Program-made: the position numbers and the translations under genes
The notes under the pieces: generated by a model
Seen by the model: only the letters and a program-made list of their open reading frames with translations
What the model was told of the DNA's origin: nothing
Database searches by the model: none
In this document: positions 14,701-26,700 of the stretch, piece after piece
Layout of the letters: each line of letters begins with the position of its first letter
Numbering within the stretch: the stretch's first letter is position 1
Assembly: GCF_037975245.1 (NCBI RefSeq)
Contig: NC_092563.1
Location: 16,979,594 to 17,039,593, forward strand
Direction of reading: 5' to 3'
From: Apostichopus japonicus
Taxonomy: Eukaryota; Echinodermata; Holothuroidea; Aspidochirotida; Stichopodidae
DNA length: 60,000 bases

Positions 14701-17700
14701 TTATCCCTATGAAACATTGTGTAACTTGTCAGTCATTTCTTACACACTCAACCGACCTTCCTGTATCTGACTTGCTTTGGAGATTTGACACTGATCTGAC
14801 TTTCTACTATTTATATATCATACATCTATTTGATCATATCATTTGACAGCAAGCTGTGTAGTTTTGTGCCTGTTTTTGTTTTGAAAGGAAGGGAAAAAAA
14901 GAAACAGAATAAAGTAAAATATGGTTGTGATGTTAAAATAGTTCCCTTGTGATTATGGTTGTTAAAGGAATAAAGGAAGGCTGGGATCAAAGACAATGTA
15001 TATTATTCCCATAACAAAGTCATTCTCTGTGTGGTAGCTAGCCTCCTCATGGAAAATATTCAGCTGTCGTTGCTAGGGCTAGAATTTAAGAAGTCCTTGC
15101 AATTTCCTGTAAGCCCAACGCAGTTTAAAATATCAATGAGGTAACCGAAGGTCATAGTTACGAAGAGAATCAAGAGTTCTCTTTTCTTAACATTTTTCTA
15201 GGCTACAATAAACAAGCACACTGAAGCTAGGCCTAGGGTATGCTAAGTAACAATGTATCTCAAAATGTTCATCTTTGGTGAACTTCATACATGGTATGCA
15301 GGTTCAGCTTGTTGAGTACAAGAACCCTTTTGAGTTTAGGGGAGGTCATTTTTCATGCAACATTTTAAGTGAAAGTCTGAAAATCTTGTAAACACGATAA
15401 CACAAGAAGTACATCTTTCTTGACCTTCATACTTGTTGTGTAGATCCAGCTTGGTGAGTGCAAGAATCCTATCGAAATTGGTAGAGGTCAAAGGTCATAT
15501 CAGGTCAATAGGCATAAAAGTCTGAAACCCTTTAAACATGATAACTCCAAAATTACAGCTACAGTTAATCTGTGAATTCTCCACTGCTATGATTTTCTTT
15601 TGGTGAACATATTTTGGTCAAATTCAGTTAAGTTTAGTTCTGTGAAGGAGCTTTATAGGTCTTCAAGGAAACATACCTGGCATTTAGGTAATGAAATCTG
15701 CTTCAGATTTCTTACTCTTCCTTTAAACGTGCAGCTAAACTTCCTATGGGTTTCTTCCTTGGAGCTTCAAGGGGTCAACTAGTTATCTCAAATGGGCCCA
15801 AACTGGATCAAGGGGGGGGGGGGGAGGGGGTCAAAGGGTTATCTCAAATGTTGGGAAAATTGGCTGGGTTTTCTCAAAACTATTTGACAATGTATTTAAC
15901 AATGTTTTGAAAGTCTCAACAATTATTAAAGGGATTACTATGTAGCTCAAAGTGCTAAAATGTGTTTATATTTCACACAGTAAGACTGTTCTTTCTGGAT
16001 ATTGAAATATTTTGGTTTAAAATTCTATACTGAAAACGTCTTATGAGTGAATGATACGGTTGATGCCCACAATGGATTTCTACAAATCTTTTCTGGTTCT
16101 CACCTAATTCTTGGACAAGTTTAACTCCATTGCTCTACATTAGTCAGCTATTATTTATTTTAAATTTAGAGCATTCTGTACGCAAGGAACCACAAAGCTT
16201 ACTTCTGGTTACCAGTTTCAATCTATTATTTTTTTTTTTCTTTTGCAGATCCAACTGAAAGATTACACCCTTTCATACAAGTTTAAAAAAGCCTGTAAAG
16301 AAGATGTGCAGAAACTCTGTTCAAAGAAAGATACCAAGAAGTAAGAAGGCTATAGCCCTGCAATTTTTTTTTTTCCATAACGGCTCAATCTAAACTTAAC
16401 TTTAGTTTCTGATTCCTTTTTGCTAACCGCAAAAAGGAATCTTTGTGTTGTGAGTGTGTGCCTTGGCTAGTAAACTCTCTCTCTCTCTCTTTGAAAAGCT
16501 CAAAATGTAAAGTGGTGGTTCATTCACATCCTTCACATGTGGATGTCATGTGATGTTCAAAGAAATTTTGAAGTTTGAGGGAATAGAAAACTTGTCTGAA
16601 AACATATTTTGACTTTAATCCAAAATATTGAACATGTTAGTTGTAGAGGATTATTGAATTCATTACATTGATAGCTCTTTACTCAGTTTCAGGTTTGTAA
16701 GATCCACTCTCTACTTCAAGCTTTACACTTAATAGCTATATGTTTAATAACTTAGAGGGCCAGACTTTTTTATCCTGATCGTGTCTTCTTCAAAGGCAAA
16801 TTTGAAACAAAAGCAGATTGTTCTCGAGGCCAAGAAATAACATTAAAAAATAGACAGGAAATTTTCTCTTGCTCTTTGTATTGCTTTTATTAATTAATTC
16901 CTTCCACTGCAGGGCTCAAAATAATTTTTGGGTGACGAGGGCTCTTTTCAGCACAAGCAGATTTTTTACGAGGGCTGTTTTACTGATGACGGGGGCTCTT
17001 TTTGGTGTTGGGAGGGCTGTTTTTCCTGTATAAATTGTAGCTACAAAATTGATTAATTTTTACATTTTATCAGTAAAATCCATATACAGGGATAAGCCTG
17101 GGGTAAAAAAAAATCACTGAACTTTGTGGGTGATACTATACTAACGCCGAGGGCGTCAGTCAGCACGCAGTGCAACACAGTTATAGGTGGGGTCCATGGG
17201 CCTGCCATATGGACCGTGGTAGGGTCCATGGGCAACACCCCGGTTGGGGAATGGGGGTCAAAGCCCCCAGAAATTTGAGGTTTAAAGACAACGGTTTGGT
17301 GCCTGTTTTATAAAGAATTTTAAGTTTATTAGAACTCTCAAAGCAAAGTTTCACACTCAAAATGCGCACACTGAAGCCACATGCCTAGCCTGTTGTTTTC
17401 ACCCTCCATGATTCTTTCAATCATGGCAACCCATAATTAAAAAGTCACTGTTCATAAAATGTACACAATGGTCAGTTTAAATCTGGAATAATATTCAGCA
17501 GCTACAGCACTACACTTCTCCTCAATTGTCCCTACTCTAATGATACTAAAATATTGAAAATCATGGGAAACTTATGAAAATATCGTTGCAATAATGTTGG
17601 GAACGTTATGAAAATCCAGAGAAAAATTTGCGGTATAGGCTCCAGTTTGCGTATGATACAGTGTGTTAGGATAATATTTTTGCCCCCTGCAGGTTGGATA

Positions 17701-20700
17701 TGCATCGGTAATGAAAAACATGGGAATGACAGATCAAATGATACAGTAACGCTGTTGTTAGAAATTCACTGAAATTGAGAGGTGTAAATTTCGGAGGTAG
17801 AAAAGAAATCACGGAAATCCGCAATATCACATTAATATACCCCTCCCCCCCCCATTGGTTCATAGGCCTATATCTTTTTATCATGTTAGTCATTTGTTAA
17901 GTCTGTTAGCTGTTCACCCGCACGGCACTATGTCCTACGACGTAAGTCAGCTGCGGTTCTGATTTTCCTATTAAAAAGGAGTCGGAAATTTCCCGCCATT
18001 TTGTAACAAGACATACTGCATGGTTGTTACTACAACGCAAAACTTTTCCCTTCTGCCTTTTACATTAGGAAAAACATCGCAGAAGCTGTCAATATTAGCT
18101 GAGTCTTTCCACAGTACCGTGATACACAACACCTAGCTGGGAGAAATAAAATACACATACACGGGTGTGCGAAAATGATCACGCGATGAACTGATATTTT
18201 TTTAGCTAGCTAGGTGGTTGGCTATTGAGTGTGGGTTTTCATATTGCTTTGTTGACTAGACTATTAATTTGTGTGTGAGCGACCTTATTTTCTTACTTAT
18301 TTACCTGACCTATGTACCCATCTCTCATTATTCAGGGACACCATTTTGACCTGCCTCAGCAAATTCATCAGAACAGATACATTGTTAGGATACAGACAAA
18401 ATGTTTCAGAGAGCTGCAGGGCCCAGGTCAAATTTGAAATGCTTCAAGAGGTAAGAATGCCCCCTATTGATTAAATTTGGTGAAATTGATTTTAATTTAT
18501 GGAATCGTGAAACTTACGATGATTGCCAGCCTTATGAATTGACCATACTTGTTATTACCTTTTACAAAGTGCTTGCATTTATTAGGAACCAGGAAATATT
18601 TTTATACAGGGTCAACCGTGGCAAAATTTTTTCTTCTTGCAAGATAGAGGTTATTTTAAAGCTTTTCAGAAATAAATTTCTTAGGATTTGTCAATTTGCA
18701 TGATCAAGCTTCACTTAAATGATCTCCCTTCTCCTTCTCTTTCCCCCCCCTCCACCCCCTCTCCTCCTACCTGTCCTCATACTTCTCCTCCTCTACCCCT
18801 ATATCTATTTTTTAACTCACAGAGAAAGAAAACATGTCTCCCCAATCTTGTCAAAAGTACAAAGCAATTGTCGTGAAAGTGTTTTAAATGATAGTCCCGA
18901 GGAAAGTTTATTTTTCAGTAACAAAAGAAGAACTTAGCATTCTAGTGATGAAACTTACCATGCAGTTCCTTCATCTGCAGTTTATCAAGATAGTTTACGG
19001 TCAGAGTTTGTACCCTGAAAAACTGAGCTGTGTGAAGTCCTGATCGCACTCTGAGCCGAGGGAAATGTTCGGTTTCTTAGCTAAACGTCTGTCATATTTA
19101 TAGTTTTGAACCTTGCGTTTAACAGGGTTCCAATGTTGCTTAAAATAGGTGAAGTTGGTAATTTCGAACCCTCAAAAAATGGCTGTGGTGTATTTCATTT
19201 TGTTGGTGCATCGCAGTTTTGAAGAAGACAATTAGATGTACACTTTAAAAAGGAAAACTATAGGTGAAACTATGCCAGTGTGCAATAAGGCACTATGTCT
19301 AATGTGGGATGCTGAGGGGCTGCAGCTTCCTGTAGCCAGGCTGTGTAGAATACAAATCTTTTGAGATGAGCAGTTTCACACAAAATAGGCACTGCTGTTC
19401 TTGTGAGATAATCTCTATTAGTTGACATGGATTCAGCCTTGCTGCAGGCTGGATTTTGCAGCTGCTTCAGCTTCCCTTTTGGGCTTGTTGCCTAAATCGA
19501 TTGTGTTTCTTGTGTAAAAGTAAGCTGGCCTGACGTTTCGATCCTAGCAGGATCCTTGCAGAAGATCCTGCTAGGATCGAAACATCAGGCCAACTTACAT
19601 TTACACATTCTCTTACACAGGCTTTCTAGTGGATAAGCAGTTTGCTAAAAGTTTTATTTTATTTGAATGTGTTCCTTGACAGAGAAGCAACCAGAATTTT
19701 GTTTTATTTGCCCTTTCTTTGTTGTTTTTTTGGTGTTGCCAACTTTCTCATTTCTTCCTGACCAGTCTGAGAGCATCAAACTTGATCCAGTCCTGGGCGA
19801 CTACTGCAAGGCTGACCTAGACAAGTTCTGTGCCCTTCGGACCAAAGACGACGGCGCCTCTCTGGAGTGTCTCCGTAAATACAGTGATCAACTATCGCCG
19901 AAGTGTTACAAGGCACTCTTTAATAAAACAAGAGAACTTGAAGACAAACCAGAGTGGGATTACTTTCTCATGAAAGTCTGTCAAAGCTTTATCAAGGTAG
20001 GAAGCAAAAAATCTCACTTCTTCATGTCTTAATGGCAAATATGGATAGATAGCTTTATATTTATTATGAAAGAACCCTTGAGCAAGATTGATGAAAGAAG
20101 ATGATATCATAATCCTTCATCACTGTTTTTTTAGCTGTAAGTTTTACAGCGGTATTTTCAGAATCTTCAGAAGTAATTCACGTTGTGTCAAATAAGACAG
20201 CTTTGAAGTGGTAAGGTACTTAACATTGATATAGTCCACTAAAACTTGTGCCAGAAAAAATTCGAAGAAGTTTTGCCTATGCAGTAGGATAAAATACGGC
20301 ATCTAAACACACTATCTTTGTGGAACGTTTGAATACCTTTTGACTTTAAGATAACTCACTATTGTGTTCAAATCGACTTAGTAAAAACTTGACTGCAGCT
20401 GTGAATGTAACTGTTTAGCGTGGAGGGTATTTTGGAGAGAGGGTGCACTAGAGTGTGACTCATTGTCCGCTTGTGGCTGTGCTCATTATAGCTGCGGAAA
20501 AATCCACCGGTCCAGAACCGGCGGTTAGATTTGTGAGGCTTCCATTGTATTGTCCTCCTCGGTATGTTGTCATGCAACTCAAATTCTTAGTACTTAACAG
20601 AAATTTGTGAAATATCAGCTATTTTTTATTGATTATTGTTTATTATTTAGAAAAAAGGCAAAACAAAAGCGGCCACTTTATTATATTAGTTGAATAACAT

Positions 20701-23700
20701 TAAGATACTAAAATTTCAGATATCTTTTACTCTGTGTCGAATTACTTGCAGTTTTCTTTTTTAAACCTTGTTTCTCTCTAAAAAATTGTTTGCAGACAAC
20801 TTGTAAATCTTCCCCCGAAACACTGATGGATTGCCTACAGAACCACGTCCATGATGAACTGATGGGGGAAAAGTACGTCCTGAAATTTAAGCTGTTTGAT
20901 TTTGTAATTGATTAGTTTGCTTAATGTAAAAAATGATCAAATAAGAAGGAAATATTTTGAGATAATTAATTACAGCAAATGGAATAAACAAGCTGTGAAG
21001 ATGTTTAAAGAGTTGGATAAAATGTATTTAATTTTTAATGTTGTTGTTTTTATTGTGTTTCTTTTTTCTGTACTTTTTTATATATGTTTGTTTAATCATA
21101 GACAGCGTTATACTTTAAGTAAACCTGCTGCTCCTAGTCTCATGGTTGATGATGAAGTTACGATAAATTGTCTCCCTTTCTAGTTTCTTCACATTGGGTT
21201 TCAAGATCTTTGAACCTGTTCTTTTTTTATCATCTTTGACCTTGATTAGCTGTAAAGAAGCTGTGTTACAGAGAATGGGAGAGGAAGCTAAAGACTACCG
21301 CCTTAACCCCACAATGAGGAGAATCTGCACAATAGATATGGGAAAATACTGCCAAGACGTCAGAAATCAGGGCCGAGAGGATCGGAATCTAGACTTACAG
21401 GGCGGCATGATGACATGTCTACAAAAATACTTGTTTGAAACTGAGAAAGTAAGTATTTAATAGTGATGGGAGGGGGGGGTTAAGGGGAAGTATTTAATAG
21501 TGATGGGAGGGAGGGGGTTGGGGTTGAGTGGATGTATTTAATAGTGATGTGAGGGAGGGGGTGTGGAGTGAGGGGAAGTATTTAATAGTGATGGGAGGGA
21601 GGGGGTGTGGGGTGAGGGGATGTATTTAATAGTGATGGGAGGGAGGGGGTGTGGAGTGAGGGGAGGTATTTAATAGTGATGGGAGGGAGGGGGTGTGGGG
21701 TGAGGGGAAGCGTGTGGGGGAGCAATGGAATTAGCCTGCATTACAGAGGTAACTTGGAGGTAGTATCTATTCGACTCGATGGAGCGTTAGTTTATTCCCT
21801 TCCCCACAATTTCACCGTTCAAAAAAAAGGAGTAAATGTAGCTTATGATTAGCAGCTGTTGTTATTCATAGAGAGACTACTCAATGCTGAAATCCAGAAA
21901 CTGTTGATTTAAAAGGTTTATTCTACTGGCAGACAATTTAATACTTATCTTTAAGAAATATACCAGATTGCTAGTTGAAACTCACCCAACTCCACCCAAC
22001 CCCCCTCCCCCCTCTTAATAACCTGTTCCTAAACCCGAAAATATTTATTCGGTTGATTGTGACCAATTTTGACTGGCTAGTCCATCGATTCTTCCAGGGA
22101 TTGCATCACAGCATACATACATGGTCTGTGATGTCATCATGACATAGACAAATGATTTATAGCAGTTTGTTGTTTGTTATTGTTGATAGTTCTGATAGAG
22201 ACCGTTTGAAGCTGAAATCCAGCAACTGTTGAATAGGGGGGGGGGGGAATAGAGGGGTTAATTCCTGTGGCAGACAATGTCAAACTTACCTTGAAGAAAG
22301 AGGAAAATTGTGGGAGACCAAAGGCAGACACCACATTTTGGGATCTTAGTTTGATCACTTACAACTCTCTTCTGGTTATATCTGGTTTGTCAAAATTTTT
22401 GCCAACCCAAAGGCTGAAAGCTGTGTTAAGGGGGTGGGGGGGGGTTGGGGTCAGGGAGAGAGTTGCCATTTCTTCTCTCATTTAGAGTGATACTTTATTG
22501 GTTTGGTAAAAGTTGTTGGCAACCCAAAGGTAGAAAGCTGTGTTGGGTCGAGGGGGGGGAAGGGGGTCAGGGAGGGAGGGAGGGAGTTGCCTTTTCACTT
22601 ATTTAGAGTCTTTCATTTGTTAGATGTCAGTGTAAAGTTGATATAACTTTAGTAATTGGTGTTCTAAGTGCTCTTTTTTTTTTGCACTCTTTCAGAAATT
22701 GACACCTCTATGTGAGAAGTATATTCGACACGTAAGTAACATAGCTACCCAACAGATGATTATTGGAATATACTAAATTAGTCGGTTGTCACCATCGTCA
22801 GGTCGGACAAGAGTGCGTGTGTGATGGGGGGGGGGGTTGGGACAGGGTGATACAGCTCTTGGACCTAGGGTCAATTAGTAGGGATCCCAGAAAAAAAATA
22901 TGGGATAAATCAAATTTCTTCCCCTCATAATATCCTTGAGGAAAAAAGATTTCAAGAATGGGGCTCAATGACATATTTACTACCGGGTCTGACCTGGGTC
23001 TTAAAGAAGTTGTTTTGGTTGATTTTGCGGACCTTGCATGACCTTTGACCTTCACAGATAAAGTGAAGAGTTCTTGTACTCAAAACGGTGGATACTTAGA
23101 CAAGGGAGACACCACCCCCCTCCCCCATCTCTCAAGAACTTGTCTCCAAGTCTAGACATTTGTTTTTGCCAAAGTAGACCCTGATTTTACAGTACTTGCT
23201 TGGGTGGTCTGTAATGCTACCCTGACACATGTTTTCCATTGGCTAAACTCCTTTCCATTTTAAAAACTTGTTTATTTGTCCTTGAAAATATTTGACATTG
23301 ATTGGAATTTTTGCTCAGCACGCAATATACTCTGAAGTCAATGGCCACCGTCAATCGCCTTTTTAGTTGTATTAATCACCTTTGGTACTGAGGATAAAGT
23401 GATTTTTTTGTCTTATAAAAAGAGAAAAGCAAAAAAAGAGACATTTCATACATATTTGGTACGATGATTTCACTCGGTATATTTTTACCAGATGCATTCA
23501 TAAAACATACTTCACTGTAGCTTTAAATCAAATCTTCACAGTTGAGCATGTTATCAAGGTGTGGTTTTTACGCACCAGTTCAGAACATTGACAGAATTCA
23601 TCTCGAAACAGACAAGGTTGCCCCCGAGACTTGTTTAAAAACCAACAGAAAGCTGTTGCAGTTAGAAAGGCTCTGGAGTCGTTGTCATTACAAAGTGAGA

Positions 23701-26700
23701 ATCGACTCGCTGTGTCAACCTTTGTCGCTTGACTTTCTTTCCAGTTCACGGTTGAAACAGCTCTGAATTACGAACTCGATCCAAAAGTCAAGAAGGCGTG
23801 CTCTACAGTAGCAAAGTCCATGTGTGCCCAACAGATCACTCAGACCGGTGAGGGATTGGTCATAGAGTGCCTGAAAGGTTTACTTCAAGATGGCAGGTTG
23901 GAAAGCGACCCACAATGTAGAGGCGTAAGTATGCTTTATAGTTAAATGTAGGTGCGTAAGCATGCATTTATAGTTATATGTAGAGGCGTAAGTATGCTTT
24001 ATAGTTAAATGTAGAGGCGTAAGTATGCTTTATAGTTAAATGTAGAGGCGTAAGTATGCTTTATAGATAAATGTAGAGGCGGAAGTATGCTTTATTGTTA
24101 AATGTAGAGGCGGAAGTATGCTTTATAGATAAATGTAGAGGCGTAAGTATGCTTTATAGTTAAATGAAGGTGCGTAAGCATGCTTTATAGTTATATGTAG
24201 AGGTGTAAGTATGCTTTATAGATAAATGTAGAGGCGTAAGTATGCTTTATAGTTAAATGTAGAGGCGTAAGTATCCTTTATAGATAAATGTAGAGGCGTA
24301 AGTATGCTTTATAGTTCAATGTAGAGGCGTAAGTATGCTTGATAGTTAAATGTAGAGGCGTAAGTATGCTTTATTAGTTAAATGTAGAGGTGTAAGTATG
24401 CTTTATAGTTAAATGTAGAGGCGTAAGTATGCTTTATAGTTAAATGTAGAGGCGTAAGTATGCTTTATAGTTAAATGTAGAGGCGGAAGTATATGTACAG
24501 AAGAGCTGCAAGAAGAGCTTTCATGATTGGTGGAATTAATCGAGGCTAGTCAAACTGTTTAGACTTTATATGAATAACAACATCTCAAGATAGCCAGCTG
24601 GTACATATGTAGTAGTTGGTGCATCCCAGCTTCCTCTCCACTCCCTGACTCATGCCCCAACTTGCCTCCAACTCATGCCCTAAACTACACCCTTAACCCA
24701 CACCCTAACCCATGCTCCAACCCACACCCTAACCCCACCCCAGCTCATGCCCTAACCCACACCCTAACGCATGCCCCCTATCCACTCTCTCTTTAGTCTC
24801 GAGTACAAAATTCTCTCATAAGTCATTGCAGATCACAATGTGGCAGCCTTGTATATTAAGCTGACCATATTTGTCTTTTCAACAAAATCGGGGGACATGA
24901 TATTGCTGTTGCCACCTCAATGTTGACATCAAGGGTTAGTTACCTACACTGTACATTTACAGGGATGCAGGTGGAGGCTCACTGATTTGGTGCTTCCATA
25001 TTTCAAGGTTGATTGTCAAGAAGCTAAGTTTAGAATGCCTCATCCAGAAAGGAGTATGTTTGCCAAGATACAAATCCAATTCCAAAATCATTTCCATACA
25101 AAGTACAGGCCATGAAATTGTTGATCTAGGATGCCTTTATCTGTGAGTCATCAAATTTCTCCCGTTGGTGAAGGACATATAGGACCGTCTCTGGACATCG
25201 GGGAACTCTGGTCACCTTTAGATCAATATGTATCTCAAAACTAGTTCATCGATTTATAAATAGTGTTATTTTTTTTTAATACTTCTAAAATCATTTAAAC
25301 ATGCAGAGTTAAATTGACCAAATTAACTGTGTGTGTCTGATGCGTCAACAGGTTTAACATCATCTAAACATTGTATGATGACACCTTCAAATGCATGAGT
25401 AATGAGTTAAAAGACAGACGTGTACATTATTTGTAATTGTAGAATCCACAGAGAGATTTGCCAAGTTTCAAACATTTTGTGCCCTATTCTTAATTCATGG
25501 AACCGCCCTTATTTGCACATTGTAATCTTTCGATGCGCCCATTTCCAAGATTTGAGATATTTGTCTTTCTTCCGATAGCAAATTATAAAGTTGACCAATG
25601 AAGGCCTGACTGATATTCAGGTAGACCCGCAGCTCGCAGAGGCCTGCAGTCTTGATCTGAAGCATTACTGTCACGGAATCATGAGAGGACAGGGCCAACG
25701 TAAGTTCTCTTCAAAATTGTAAAATTGGTTATATTTGACCGCTTTGTTTCCGTCTGATAATTTTCACATTGACAGATCAGTCACCAGTAGGTAATATTGT
25801 GATTATCTCAGATGAGTGTCACCAACTTTTTTCCCAAATGTAATGAACACTCAGTGAAAGTTCTCATAATGTTATGGAAAAAAAGAATAAAAGATTTGAA
25901 GAGATATAAGCAAGGATGAAGATCTAGTTGGAAATCCATTCTCTTTGCTTTCATAGAAATGGCCTGTTTATTAGAAGCTTTGGAGGATAAGTCTGTCCGT
26001 CTGAAGAAAGAATGTAAGAATATGCTGGAAAAAAGGAAGGAGCTGTGGGAGTTTGCTGCAGAGGTAGGTAACCATGTTTCTGTCTGACAGAGTTCGTTAA
26101 TCTTGTTTCTGTCTGTGAGAGGTTGGATACAATGTTTCTGTCCCAGAGGTGTGGGTAACCTTGATTCTGTCTGACAGAGGTCGGTAACCTTGTTTCTGTC
26201 TGTGAGAGGTTGGATACAATGTTTCTTTCCAAGAGGAGTGGGTAACCTTGTTTCTGTCTGACAGGGGTCGGTAACCTTGTTTCTGTCTGTGAGAGGTTGA
26301 CAAATAACCATGTTTCTGTCCTCACATAGACAGGTAGCCATGTTTCTGTCCTCACATAGACAGGTAGCCATGTTTCTGCCTGACATAGACAGGTAGCCAT
26401 TTTTCTGCCCTCACATAGACAGGTAGCCATGTTTCTGTCCTCACATAGACAGGTAGCCATGTATCTGTCCTCATATAGATAGGTCGCCATGTTTCTGTCC
26501 TCACATTGACAGGTAGCCATGTTTCTGTCATCATCATATTTCTGTCCTCAGGTTACCGTTACTTAGTTTTAGGTAAGTAATTAGTCAATTTCTAGAAATA
26601 TTATGTGTTTAACAGTTATTTTTCATTTAATTTTTTTTTTTCCTTCTCCATCAGGTTGCCCCTCCAGAGACCCTCAATGAGCTCTACCTGCAGATTTCCC

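Noticed and set aside
23914-24495. CRISPR-like array
   Set aside because: Units are head-to-tail without unique spacers, and the DNA is animal. It is a minisatellite.
25808-26537. Long minus-strand ORFs with ATCLCEDRN-type repeats
   Set aside because: They are antisense translations of the ~30-bp minisatellite following GLG1 exon t; three frames are open at once and there is no family similarity.
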